Below, piece by piece: positions 43,324 to 52,089 of a DNA stretch of 64,000 nt. The notes beneath the pieces were generated by a model. The model was not told the DNA's origin and searched no databases. It saw nothing but the letters and a program-made list of their open reading frames with translations. The position numbers and the translations under genes are program-made. Origin of the DNA: CAYZJB01 sp964602985 (GTDB lineage: Bacteria; CLD3; SB21); the NCBI GenBank assembly GCA_964602985.1, contig CAZRTJ010000019.1, forward strand, positions 1 to 64,000, written 5' to 3'. Every line of letters begins with the position of its first letter. The stretch's first letter is position 1.

Positions 43324-43728
43324 TTGAAAAACGCAGTCAAGATCGTCGCCGGGGACGCGCACTTTCTCCTGCCCGTGGACGATATCGAAGAAATTGTTTG
43401 TGCCGGTGTCTTGAAAAAGATTCCCGGCATGTCCTCCACTGTGGACGGGATGATGAGCTATGGTTCGCGGATGATACCGGTCGTCAGGCTCAGCCGACTC
43501 GCCGGCTCCGACTCCTCATCCACAAATGGACGGCTCTTGATTTTGCGAGGGAATTCCCGAATGACAGGATTAATTGTGGATCGGGTGGACGGTTTTAGCG
43601 TACTGCCTCCGTCGGAGGGTCCGTCGGATGTGGGAGTCGCCGGCCGGCCGGTCCGGTTGGACGATGTGGACTACCACCTCCTGCGCGGGGAGAACGTAGA
43701 AAATCAGCTGGACGAAGGGACACGATGA
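43324..43728 (+). CDS. CheW-like coupling protein
   Basis: A 134-residue CheW domain. After KNAVKIVAGDAHFLLPVDD comes IEEIVCAGVLKKIPG, then MSYGSRMIPVVRLSRLAG and MTGLIVDRVDGFSVLPP, the complete order of CheW core segments. CheW links receptors to CheA. I took the TTG at 43324, where the domain begins; TTG 43261 is in frame but would lie in a likely promoter. It overlaps the next gene by ATGA. Confidence 0.8.
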   Translation: MKNAVKIVAGDAHFLLPVDDIEEIVCAGVLKKIPGMSSTVDGMMSYGSRMIPVVRLSRLAGSDSSSTNGRLLILRGNSRMTGLIVDRVDGFSVLPPSEGPSDVGVAGRPVRLDDVDYHLLRGENVENQLDEGTR

Positions 43729-45593
43729 TCCATCGGATCGGGATACAGTTCAAAGTTTTGGTTGTTTTTGCCTGCATGGCGTTGATCGTATTGGTAGGCG
43801 GTGTCTGGATGTGGGTGCGATCCGATGCCGCGGCGGGGCGCGTCCGATCGGTGGAGACGGAGTCCTCACTGGTCAAGCTGGTTCAATCGGCGTCCTTCGT
43901 GCTTCTCGATGTGAACGACAATCTCGAGCAGTATGTGAACGAAGAAGCCGTGGAGAAGATCGGCGGAATCGCCACGCGTCGCGCCGAGTTGTCCAAGCGC
44001 TACAACGAAATTCTTGCCAAGATCGCCCAACACCGACCGGACGATCCGCGTATTCGGGATGCTGTCTCCAAGGCTCAGCGTTCGTTTGAGCGATATGAAG
44101 GGATGGTCGGTCAGGCCATGTACAAACACCGCGTTCGGGTGGAAACCGTCGGACCCATCTCGCGGGAAGTCCTGCTGCGCGAACGTGACGAGATGTTGAA
44201 GGAAGTTCGGTACCTGAAAGAAGATTTGTACTTTCCGATCCGGCAGTTGCAGGAGATTTCTTCGCAGGAACACACCAAGGCCATCGAAGCCGCCAAACAG
44301 GAGGCAGGTGGTTTGGCCGGACCGGTTTGGTTCTTGATCCTTCCCGCCGTCTTGATCAGCGCACTGATGATGATGATGATTGCGAAATCCGTGGTGCGCC
44401 CGCTCGCCGTGACCCGTCAGTTCCTCCAGCAAAACGGCCAGGACCTTACCCAGCGACTCGAGCTGAACGCGTATGACGAAGCCAACGATGTCGCCTATGC
44501 GGTCAATGAATGGTTGACGCAGCACGACAAAGAAATTCGTCAGTTTGGCGAGCGAATGAACGGGATGTCGACGGCGCTGACGGATCTGGAAAACAATGCG
44601 GCCACCTTTGCCGCAGCGACTCAGAAACACGTACGCGAGGTCTCGCAGGCGGAAGAAATGTTCCGCGACCTGCAAACGCAGATCCAGAATCTGACGGGTG
44701 CCGTTCAGGGTCTTAGCAAGATGGATGCCCCGCAAATGGCGCAGGCCAATCTCTCCGTGGCGTTGCAGGACCTGGAGAAGAGCCTGACGGAACTGGCACA
44801 GACCAATCAATCTTTTGCGACGGACATTCAGTCGCTATTGGAGACGGAGCGTCAGTGGCAGGAGGTTCAGCTTCGATTTTCCGACAAGACTCACGGGGTC
44901 GGCGCCGTGAAAGGCTCGGTCGATGGATTGATCCGCGAATTGAACGACAAGGTCGGAGAAGGCGACTTGCTTGCGGAAGACACGGCGCGGCTGGCCGAAC
45001 AAGTCCGTGTGTTGTCCCTCAATGTCACGTTGGAGTCTCTGCGGGACATGCACAATCGTGGCGGCGCCGAGCGAATCGTGGAACAGCTGGACGGCGTCGG
45101 TCGGGGGCTGGATGCGGCCGCGCACTCGATCGGGGCGTATGTCCGTTCCTACCGTCAGCGATCCCGCATGGCGGATCAATGCATCCAGCAGTTAACCAAG
45201 TCGACGACCGAGATCGAAAAAGTCCATGTGGACCTTACGGGCAAGTCGCGACAACTGGCTGCCCAGATGACGGCCATGCACGAAACGGTGACCCGGTTGA
45301 CCGAAGATCGGACCAGTTTGACGCGGGCCTTTGAACGGTTGCAGACCGACTTCGAACGTCATCAGATGTCCATGACGCAATACAAAGAAGAACTGCAGAA
45401 CCTGTCACAGATGTCCAAGGCCCACCACATGAAGCTCAAGCGAACGACCGAGGTGCTCGACGGTACGCTGGCCGCCGGACGGCAAGCTGAAGAGGTTGGA
45501 ATCCTGCAGAGCGGACTGGCCAACAAAGTCCAATCCAATTTGTCCGAAATTCTCCAAACCCTGCGCAAGTACAAAACGACGAAATCCTACTAA
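43725..45593 (+). CDS. MCP-like membrane protein with degenerate signalling tip
   Basis: A 622-residue protein laid out like a methyl-accepting chemotaxis receptor. Membrane helix 1 at residues 10-30, an extracytoplasmic helical domain to about 195, membrane helix 2 (VWFLILPAVLISALMMMMIA), a HAMP-like segment (VVRPLAVTRQFLQ) and a long coiled coil to the end. The place of the conserved tip (QTNLLALNAAIEAARAGE) is taken by AEQVRVLSLNVTLESLRD at about residues 425-442, in register but altered, and the downstream GRGFAVVA part is lost. Methylation sites cannot be identified. It probably forms trimers or filaments with the CheW-like domains. Confidence 0.75.
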   Translation: MIHRIGIQFKVLVVFACMALIVLVGGVWMWVRSDAAAGRVRSVETESSLVKLVQSASFVLLDVNDNLEQYVNEEAVEKIGGIATRRAELSKRYNEILAKIAQHRPDDPRIRDAVSKAQRSFERYEGMVGQAMYKHRVRVETVGPISREVLLRERDEMLKEVRYLKEDLYFPIRQLQEISSQEHTKAIEAAKQEAGGLAGPVWFLILPAVLISALMMMMIAKSVVRPLAVTRQFLQQNGQDLTQRLELNAYDEANDVAYAVNEWLTQHDKEIRQFGERMNGMSTALTDLENNAATFAAATQKHVREVSQAEEMFRDLQTQIQNLTGAVQGLSKMDAPQMAQANLSVALQDLEKSLTELAQTNQSFATDIQSLLETERQWQEVQLRFSDKTHGVGAVKGSVDGLIRELNDKVGEGDLLAEDTARLAEQVRVLSLNVTLESLRDMHNRGGAERIVEQLDGVGRGLDAAAHSIGAYVRSYRQRSRMADQCIQQLTKSTTEIEKVHVDLTGKSRQLAAQMTAMHETVTRLTEDRTSLTRAFERLQTDFERHQMSMTQYKEELQNLSQMSKAHHMKLKRTTEVLDGTLAAGRQAEEVGILQSGLANKVQSNLSEILQTLRKYKTTKSY

Positions 45594-47665
45594 TGACTGC
45601 ATCGCTCGAGATTTCCTCTGACGAGATTTTTCGCTTCGCAACGGATGCCAGACACATTTTGGAGGATCTGGTCAAAGAGGCCAACAAGATGAAGCGGGCC
45701 AAGAAGCCAAATGCCCACGAGTTGCTTTCGGTGTTGGCCGATCTGACCGCCTTTGCCGAATACCAAGGGTATGACGCGATTTGGAAGCATCTGATTGCGC
45801 TGAAGGATCGCCCGAGTGCCGAGGCCGCGAAAGACACGGAGGCTCTGGCTTCCCATTGCCTGGAAACATTGCGCAGCGGTCGTCCTGCGGAGGAATTCAC
45901 TGCCCTTCCGGATACGGGCAGCCCGGTCGTCCGCGAATTCCAATTGCTCACGGAGGAAGTGCGAAAACAAGTCCATCAGGTTTTGGATATCTACCTGGAT
46001 GTGTTTGGCCGTCTCATCGACTACGTGCACGAGGAAGAACATCGGACGGTGTATCTGGACTCTCTCGACGACTGCTTGCATGCCGTCAAGGCGATTGAGT
46101 TTCCGTTGTTGCGGAAACTGCTGGACCGTCACCGTGCGTTGCTGGAGGAGCGAACGCCCGAAGCCGTGGCAGAGATTCGACGCGACTTGCACGCCCTGTC
46201 GGCCCTATCGGAAGATTCGGGAACGGGGATCGATGTCAGTGTGTTGGAAGAAGGATCAGAATTTCTGCAGTCCGACTTGCGCGTGATTTTTTCGAATCTG
46301 CATCTCCTCCTTGCCGAGCCCTCCGGAACGCAAGCGGATCGATGGGAGAAGAATATTCGTGAATTGCGCCTCGCGTGCGAGAATCTGAATTTGCCAAGAA
46401 CCGCCGACGTCGTGGACACCCTGGCCCGCGAATCGTCGAATGACCGACGGCGTGACTTACTGCGATCGGTGGCGCAGGACGTCGGGCGGCTGTGCGGATT
46501 GAATATCGATCTCCTCCAGAGCGGCTTGCTCTATCGCGATCCGGATGACTGGAGGCTGGAGAAGACCCTCATCGGCGTTTTGGATTCCGGATACATCCAG
46601 CGGCATCGCACACCGGTGGTTTCGGAAAATCTGCGGGATCTTGGGGAATTGACGTCGGCCCTCACGGAATTGCGCACCGGTCTGACCGCGCTGGTGGAGT
46701 CCGGTTCGACAAAGGCCAAACTCGCAGAGTTGGAACGTCGATTCTTTCAGTTGACCGGCCGATTTCAAACGGTCGTGAGCGGACTCCAACAGGTGGATGC
46801 GCGTTACCTGATGAAGCGGATCGGGGTCGAATTGCGTCACGCGACGAATGGACAGATCGTCTTGAAGTTCCAGGGCGATGAGACCGCATTGCCATTCGAC
46901 ATGCTCGAGATTCTGGAAAATCCGTTGCTGGAACTACTGGTTTCCATGGCGACTCATTCCGACACGGGCGTATGGGTCTTGTCGCTTCTGAAGAAAGATG
47001 ACTTGTTTGTGTGGGAAGTGCAGGGATCCCGGCCTTTTGACGAGAAACTGAATCCCGATCCGCACGAGTCTCGTCCCGCCCGACTGCGCCACTTTGTGCA
47101 ATCCGTTTTTGAACAAGCCGGGACGGAGTCGCACGGACGCGCCGATTTCATTCTGCGCGGATTGGAAAAACTTCGTTGTTCTCCGTCTGTCGAGAACGGC
47201 AAGTTGGTTCTACGCATACCGCGATCCTTTCATTTTGAATCGGTGCACGTACTCCGGAGCGGAGACGATTGGTATCTCGTACCCTCCGATTTTGTGGAGG
47301 ACATTTGCGATCCCGACGGGAAGACGCTCACCGTGCAGGGTCGCAAGATGCTTCGCTACCGGGACCGACTGGTGATGGCGCTATCTGTCTCTGAGATTCT
47401 GCATGGAACGGAAATGTCCGGGACGAAGATCATCGTCTTGCGCTGTCCGGTCAAGCCGGTGGGTATCGTGGCCGACGAGATTGTCCGCAAGGACAACGTC
47501 GTCGTCAAATCGCTCGATGCCAGTCTCACGGTGCACAGGGTCTTTGGGGGAGCCGTCGATCTGTCGGATCAGTCGGTTGCGATGATGATCGACCCGTTCG
47601 AATTGGGCGACGTCGTCTTGCAATTGGAACACGATATCCGAAGAGCTTTGGAGGCACAGCGCTGA
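45593..47665 (+). CDS. CheA-like protein lacking kinase features
   Basis: A 690-residue protein with CheA domain order. Residues 1-110 resemble an HPt bundle, but the phospho-acceptor His in HTLKG is replaced within LSVLADLTAFAEYQGY. Around residue 420-450 the ATPase signature is still traceable in LKFQGDETALPFDMLEILEN and LLELLVSMATHS, but the N-box Asn-x-x-x-His is not intact and no Gly-rich G boxes follow. Residues about 550-690 are a well-kept CheW-like regulatory domain (YLVPSDFVEDIC, NVVVKSLDASLTVHRVFGGA). ATG overlaps the previous stop (TAATG). I infer a non-catalytic array protein; a divergent active kinase is less likely. Confidence 0.7.
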   Translation: MTASLEISSDEIFRFATDARHILEDLVKEANKMKRAKKPNAHELLSVLADLTAFAEYQGYDAIWKHLIALKDRPSAEAAKDTEALASHCLETLRSGRPAEEFTALPDTGSPVVREFQLLTEEVRKQVHQVLDIYLDVFGRLIDYVHEEEHRTVYLDSLDDCLHAVKAIEFPLLRKLLDRHRALLEERTPEAVAEIRRDLHALSALSEDSGTGIDVSVLEEGSEFLQSDLRVIFSNLHLLLAEPSGTQADRWEKNIRELRLACENLNLPRTADVVDTLARESSNDRRRDLLRSVAQDVGRLCGLNIDLLQSGLLYRDPDDWRLEKTLIGVLDSGYIQRHRTPVVSENLRDLGELTSALTELRTGLTALVESGSTKAKLAELERRFFQLTGRFQTVVSGLQQVDARYLMKRIGVELRHATNGQIVLKFQGDETALPFDMLEILENPLLELLVSMATHSDTGVWVLSLLKKDDLFVWEVQGSRPFDEKLNPDPHESRPARLRHFVQSVFEQAGTESHGRADFILRGLEKLRCSPSVENGKLVLRIPRSFHFESVHVLRSGDDWYLVPSDFVEDICDPDGKTLTVQGRKMLRYRDRLVMALSVSEILHGTEMSGTKIIVLRCPVKPVGIVADEIVRKDNVVVKSLDASLTVHRVFGGAVDLSDQSVAMMIDPFELGDVVLQLEHDIRRALEAQR

Positions 47666-48453
47666 TGGCCCACGTAATTGCAGTCGCCAATCCGAAGGGC
47701 GGAGTCGGCAAGACCACCACGGCGATCAATCTGGCGGCCAGTTTTGCCCATGTTGGAAAGAAGGCGCTCATCATCGACACCGATCCGTCCGGCGCCGCCG
47801 CCATTGGATTGGGAATTGCCAAGGAAACCATTCAGCAGGGGGTCTTTGACCTCTACCGCCACAACGACGGTCTCTCAACGGACGTCATCCGGCAGGCCAT
47901 TTACCCGACGGCCATGCCGAAGCTGGAAATCATCCCGGCCAACGTGTGGTCCAGCGAGGAAGAAGAAGCGCTGTTCTCATACGCGGCGAAACTGGCGCGT
48001 CTCCGACTGGTGCGCAATTATCTCAATCGCTCGTACGACTTCATCGTGATTGATTGTCCTCCTTTTGTCAGCAACATCACCGTTGGGGCGCTCGCCGCTT
48101 CGGATGCCATCCTCATTCCGCTTCAATGCGGCTTCCTGTCGCTGAAGGCCATGAGCCGATTGATGAAGGTCATTCGCAAAATCCAGGGCGGCATGAACAA
48201 GGGCCTGCAGATCGAGGGGATCGTCCTGACGATGTACGAGAATGCGACCAACATCAGTCAGCGTACAGAAGACGAAGCGAGGCAGGTGTTTCAGGGAACG
48301 GTGTTTGACATCAAGATTCCCAAAAACGTCAAGCTCGGAGAAGCGATCTTTCAAGGGTTGCCCGCGATCCTCTACGACGGCAAGTCTGCAGGTTCGAAAG
48401 CCTATCTGAGTTTGGCCAAAGAAATCATCAAGCGGAACAGCAAGAATAAGTAA
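47665..48453 (+). CDS. ParA/MinD family ATPase
   Basis: A 262-residue ParA-type ATPase. Deviant Walker A is ANPKGGVGKTTTAINLA, switch 1 IDTDPSGAAAIGLG, and Walker B FIVIDCPPFVSNITVGAL. The C-terminal part (VFDIKIPKNVKLGEAIFQG) matches chromosomal ParA/Soj-like proteins. No ParB gene or parS-like inverted repeat is next to it. Instead it overlaps the CheA-like gene by TGATG, so it most likely positions the product of that operon. In other bacteria ParC-type ParA proteins place chemotaxis arrays. Confidence 0.9.
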   Translation: MAHVIAVANPKGGVGKTTTAINLAASFAHVGKKALIIDTDPSGAAAIGLGIAKETIQQGVFDLYRHNDGLSTDVIRQAIYPTAMPKLEIIPANVWSSEEEEALFSYAAKLARLRLVRNYLNRSYDFIVIDCPPFVSNITVGALAASDAILIPLQCGFLSLKAMSRLMKVIRKIQGGMNKGLQIEGIVLTMYENATNISQRTEDEARQVFQGTVFDIKIPKNVKLGEAIFQGLPAILYDGKSAGSKAYLSLAKEIIKRNSKNK

Positions 48454-48456
48454 TCG

Positions 48457-48990
48457 TTAGAGCCCGATCGCGGCGACCGCCAGCCCCATGCGCGCACAGC
48501 CATAGCCCAATGCCGCCCCAGCCAGTACGTCCGACGGATAATGCACCCCCAGATACACGCGCGAAGTGCCGACGCCGATCGCCCACAGGAGGACATACGG
48601 ATTCACGAGCGGAAATCCATTTCCGATCAACACGGCCATCAACACCGCTCCGGCCGTATGACCGGATGGAAAAGAGAATTCATCCGGCGGCCACACTCGC
48701 ATGCGAACATCCGGCAGGGAACGGAAGGGTCGCTTACGCCGGGTTAGTTTCTTCAGCCATGCATACGCCGGTATTTGAATCGCGAATCCGATGATGGCCG
48801 ACAGGCTGAACGTCAAGCCTTCGCTTGGACTCCAAACGACGGCCAGGATCGCCACCAAAACATACGTCGGACCATCCGCCGTTCGGGTCATCGATCGAAA
48901 GAAGCGCTCGAGGAAGTGATAGGGCCATCGAAAGATGGCTCGAAAGATCAAAACGTCGAGCCGGACGAGCTTGTTTTGTACGCTTATCAT
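48457..48990 (-). CDS. PAP2 superfamily phosphatase
   Basis: A 177-residue protein with four or five membrane helices and the three PAP2 motifs: KKLTRRKRP, FPSGHTAG and SRVYLGVHYPSDV. Enzymes of this type dephosphorylate undecaprenyl-pyrophosphate or phosphatidic acid at the membrane surface. Spacing and orientation to the ParA gene (3 bases, convergent) show no operon link. ATG 48990 chosen; GTG and TTG codons lie just upstream in frame. Confidence 0.92.
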   Translation of the reverse strand: MISVQNKLVRLDVLIFRAIFRWPYHFLERFFRSMTRTADGPTYVLVAILAVVWSPSEGLTFSLSAIIGFAIQIPAYAWLKKLTRRKRPFRSLPDVRMRVWPPDEFSFPSGHTAGAVLMAVLIGNGFPLVNPYVLLWAIGVGTSRVYLGVHYPSDVLAGAALGYGCARMGLAVAAIGL

Positions 48991-49126
48991 CACCACCAAG
49001 ATACGCCGGATAAGTTACGGGTGTGTAACCCGCGTATTGCCAATTGAAAAAAAAAGTGGAACTTGGTTTCGTTTTGAGCGTAGGTCACACCGCTCCCACT
49101 TGTTCACGCATTCAAAAGGATCCGCT

Positions 49127-51193
49127 ATGAAAATCCGTCAATTGTCCATCCTGACTCTGGTTATCGCGTCCCTGTCGGCTGCGACCCCTCCAACGGAAAA
49201 CCCGCTCCTCTCCGACTTCAATGCCGTCATGGCGTTGGGTACGCTCACGCCGGCACACGTGACAGAATCAGCCCAGATCGCTCTGGCCTCCGTGAAAAAA
49301 CGACTGGAAGTTCTGTACTCCATTCCGGCAGGGCAACGCACGTTCGAGAATACGATCGTTGCGTACGACGATCTAACGAATGAACTGGGGAAGGTGCACT
49401 ACGTGGTGTACCTGATGAACAGCGTTCATCCAAAAGAAGAAATACGGGCTGAATGTCAGAAGCAGCTGCAGGTTTTCAATCAATTCTTGACCGATCTGGG
49501 TTTGGACGAAAAGTTGTATCAAGCGGTCGTTGATTACTCCAAAACACAGGAGGCCCTGAAGCTGAACGGCGCGCGCCAACGCTACCTCGACGAGATGATC
49601 AAGGCTTTTCGTCGAAACGGTTTCGCTCTCTCCAAAGAAAAGCGGGACGAGTTGAAAGTCATTCAAAACAAACTGGCGGACATCGGTTTGGCTTTCGGAA
49701 AAAACATCGCCGATCACCAGGACGCTCTGATGGTGACAGAGGCAGACATGGAAGGACTGCCGGACGATTATCAGAAATCGCGTCGACAGGAAGATGGGAC
49801 GTACAAGATCGATCTTTCGTATCCATCGTATTCTGCGTTTATGAAATCTTCCAAGTCCGAGAGCGCGCGCAAGGCGCTGTATGTCAAATACAGCAACCGC
49901 GCCGCCGACAAGAATCTGGACGTGCTCAAAGAGATGCTGGTGCAACGGGCGGAACTTGTTCGAGTCCTGGGGTACAAAACGTACGCGGAGTATCAGCTGG
50001 AGGAACGGATGGCGAAGGAGACCAGGAATGTCTGGACCTTTGAGAGGGACCTGGCAGCAAAAGTCCGGGAGAAGGCACAGCGCGACTATGACGAATTGCT
50101 TGCCCTGAAGCGGGTCGAGCGGAAGGACCCGACCCTCCGGATCGTCCATCCGTGGGAAGCCTCGTATTACAACGACCAGCTCCTCAAGACAAGATTTTCT
50201 CTCGATCAGGAACTCGTACGCGAGTATTTCGATGTGAATCTCGTCATCGATGGTCTGTTTGACATCACGCAGCGGCTGTTTGGCTTGACGTATCGACAAG
50301 TGAAGGATGCTTCGGTCTGGAATGAGGACGTGCGATTGTACGAAGTTCGGGATCAGGGAAGATTGATCGGTCGATTTTACCTCGATCTGCATCCACGCGC
50401 AAACAAGTACAATCACGCAGCGTGCTTCACGATGGTGAAGGGAAAGGAAACGCCGGGTGGGTATCAGATTCCGGTTGCCGCCCTCATCTGCAATTTTCCG
50501 AAAGCCACAGCCGACCGACCGGGTTTGATGTACCATTCATTGGGTAGTGCGTCCGTGGAGACGTTCTTCCACGAATTCGGCCACGTTCTGCATAACCTGT
50601 TGACGACGGCGTCGTGGTTCGAATATTCCGGCACGTCGGTGCCGAGAGATTTCGTGGAAGCGCCCTCGCAGATTTTCGAGAACTGGGTGTGGAATTACGA
50701 TGTCGTCAAGCGATTCGCGAAACATTACAAGACCGGCGAAGTTCTGCCAAAAGAGCTGTTTGACAAAATGCTGGCGGCGCGTAATGCCGGCTCCGGTTTG
50801 GCCACGCTTCAGCAGATCTACTACGGGACGTTGGACATGACCCTGCACGATGGGTACGACCCGAACGGCAAAGAAAGCACGACGGACGTCGTAAAGCGAT
50901 TGCAGAATGAAATCACGTTGTATCCGTTCCTGGAGGGAACGCATTGGCACGCCGCTTTTGGCCATCTCAACGGGTACGCCGCCGGGTACTACGGGTATCT
51001 CTGGTCGGAGGTGTATGCCCAGGACATGTTCTCGGTGTTTGAGCGAAATGGAATATTGGACGCCTCCACCGGCAAACGGTATCGCGACTTGATTTTGGCG
51101 CCCGGTGGAACGCGAGATCCTCTGGACTTGGTGACGGAATTTCTGGGGAGAAGCCCCAACAGCGATGCGTATATGAAATCGCTGGGATTGTGA
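49127..51193 (+). CDS. secreted M3 family metallopeptidase (oligopeptidase)
   Basis: A 688-residue thimet-type oligopeptidase with a signal peptide (MKIRQLSILTLVIASLSA). The zinc motif is FFHEFGHVLHNLL with the third ligand in FVEAPSQIFENW. Upstream sequence in the same frame is not protein-like, so the ATG at 49127 after AAAGGA is used. M3 peptidases clip short peptides; the signal peptide places this one in the periplasm or outside, unlike cytoplasmic OpdA and Dcp. Confidence 0.93.
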   Translation: MKIRQLSILTLVIASLSAATPPTENPLLSDFNAVMALGTLTPAHVTESAQIALASVKKRLEVLYSIPAGQRTFENTIVAYDDLTNELGKVHYVVYLMNSVHPKEEIRAECQKQLQVFNQFLTDLGLDEKLYQAVVDYSKTQEALKLNGARQRYLDEMIKAFRRNGFALSKEKRDELKVIQNKLADIGLAFGKNIADHQDALMVTEADMEGLPDDYQKSRRQEDGTYKIDLSYPSYSAFMKSSKSESARKALYVKYSNRAADKNLDVLKEMLVQRAELVRVLGYKTYAEYQLEERMAKETRNVWTFERDLAAKVREKAQRDYDELLALKRVERKDPTLRIVHPWEASYYNDQLLKTRFSLDQELVREYFDVNLVIDGLFDITQRLFGLTYRQVKDASVWNEDVRLYEVRDQGRLIGRFYLDLHPRANKYNHAACFTMVKGKETPGGYQIPVAALICNFPKATADRPGLMYHSLGSASVETFFHEFGHVLHNLLTTASWFEYSGTSVPRDFVEAPSQIFENWVWNYDVVKRFAKHYKTGEVLPKELFDKMLAARNAGSGLATLQQIYYGTLDMTLHDGYDPNGKESTTDVVKRLQNEITLYPFLEGTHWHAAFGHLNGYAAGYYGYLWSEVYAQDMFSVFERNGILDASTGKRYRDLILAPGGTRDPLDLVTEFLGRSPNSDAYMKSLGL

Positions 51194-51257
51194 ACCAGGA
51201 GGTGAGTGCGAATGCTCTGGTCCATGGACGATGTTAGAAAAACGGATCCGGACCCCA

Positions 51258-51278
51258 CTCTCGCCTGTCGTGCGAGAG
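51258..51278. terminator. hairpin between convergent genes
   Basis: CTCTCGC (51258-51264) and GCGAGAG (51272-51278) form a perfect 7-bp stem with a 7-base loop, placed between the M3 peptidase stop and the next minus-strand gene. No U-run, so the call as terminator is tentative. Confidence 0.4.
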
Positions 51279-51301
51279 CAGGGTGGCCGGAGATCGCACA
51301 A

Positions 51302-51679
51302 TCAAAGCGCCGTGTCGAGCGATGCGCACAAGTGACGGACCGTCTTGTTGTTGTCAAATCGAGACGCCTCCCGAATCGCATACAGCCCGCGTTCATCGGC
51401 CAGTTCTTTCAAGGTGAAGGCGGCCAGCATCCGCATACCCGAGTCCGAATGGTTTCTCAGGATCGCCATGAGCGGCACGATCGTTCGGGATTGATCGACG
51501 CCAAATTCCTTGCGCAGATCCATCACCACTTCCATCGCGCTTTCCTTGAGCATGTCCGATCCGTTCTGCAGTGTTTGCTGGAGATTCTTTTCGGCCAATT
51601 CGAGGATGCGGCGATCTTGGGCTTGGGTGTTTCCCATCGCCATGATCATCAGGACCGCCATTGCCAACAGGTTTTTCAT
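51302..51679 (-). CDS. small secreted HEAT-like helical protein
   Basis: A 125-residue protein with a signal peptide (MKNLLAMAVLMIMAMGNTQAQ). The mature part is all-alpha: LKESAMEVVMDLRKEF, SRTIVPLMAILRNHS, GMRMLAAFTLKELAD, GLYAIREASRFDNN, the amphipathic pair pattern of HEAT repeats. AAGGAG precedes the ATG by 8 bases. Family not recognised; such small HEAT proteins may bind partners or peptides. Confidence 0.75.
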   Translation of the reverse strand: MKNLLAMAVLMIMAMGNTQAQDRRILELAEKNLQQTLQNGSDMLKESAMEVVMDLRKEFGVDQSRTIVPLMAILRNHSDSGMRMLAAFTLKELADERGLYAIREASRFDNNKTVRHLCASLDTAL

Positions 51680-52089
51680 AGGGTGACTCCTTGGTTAGGT
51701 TCATAGGATCGTAACGAATGATCTCGCATGTGCGTTGCGAACATGAACGGGTCAAATCCATCGCACCTGCATGACCCGAAGAGGTGATTTCTCATGCGCT
51801 CACGAGCGCGACCAGCAACATCAGAAACCACAAGAACATGGAACACGTTCGAATATTTATCATGACAGCAATCTCGCCCCGAACTGCTCTGCGAGGATTA
51901 GTTGGGTGTTATCGTTTGATGGAATCGGGGAACGCGTTCCGTGACAGATTCCCATTGCCTGGTTGTAACGCCGGGCCTACATTTGCTGTGCCAGAGCTCA
52001 CGGGATTTGTGTCGTCGACGTCCGACCTTTATTTCATGTTCGTTCGAAGAGTTTCCTAATCATTTGCCATCCCAAACCCTGGAGGACGT
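51680..52089. other. 410-bp region, no convincing gene
   Basis: The region between the HEAT-like gene and the SRPBCC gene has no conserved-looking frame. A minus-strand frame of 23 residues (51792-51863), starting MINIRTCSMFLWFLM and ending LLVALVSA, is hydrophobic like a small membrane peptide, but has no ribosome-binding site. GGGTCA and TGACCC (51739-51768) could form a hairpin. Confidence 0.35.

Noticed and set aside
47665..48453. Chromosomal or plasmid partition locus
   Set aside because: No parB gene and no repeated parS-like 16-mer palindrome near the ParA gene.
49373..50536. 387-codon minus-strand frame within the M3 peptidase gene
   Set aside because: Antisense shadow; the plus strand holds the HEFGH peptidase.
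51784..52059. 91-codon plus-strand frame before the SRPBCC gene
   Set aside because: No ribosome-binding site, no family pattern, composition like non-coding DNA.
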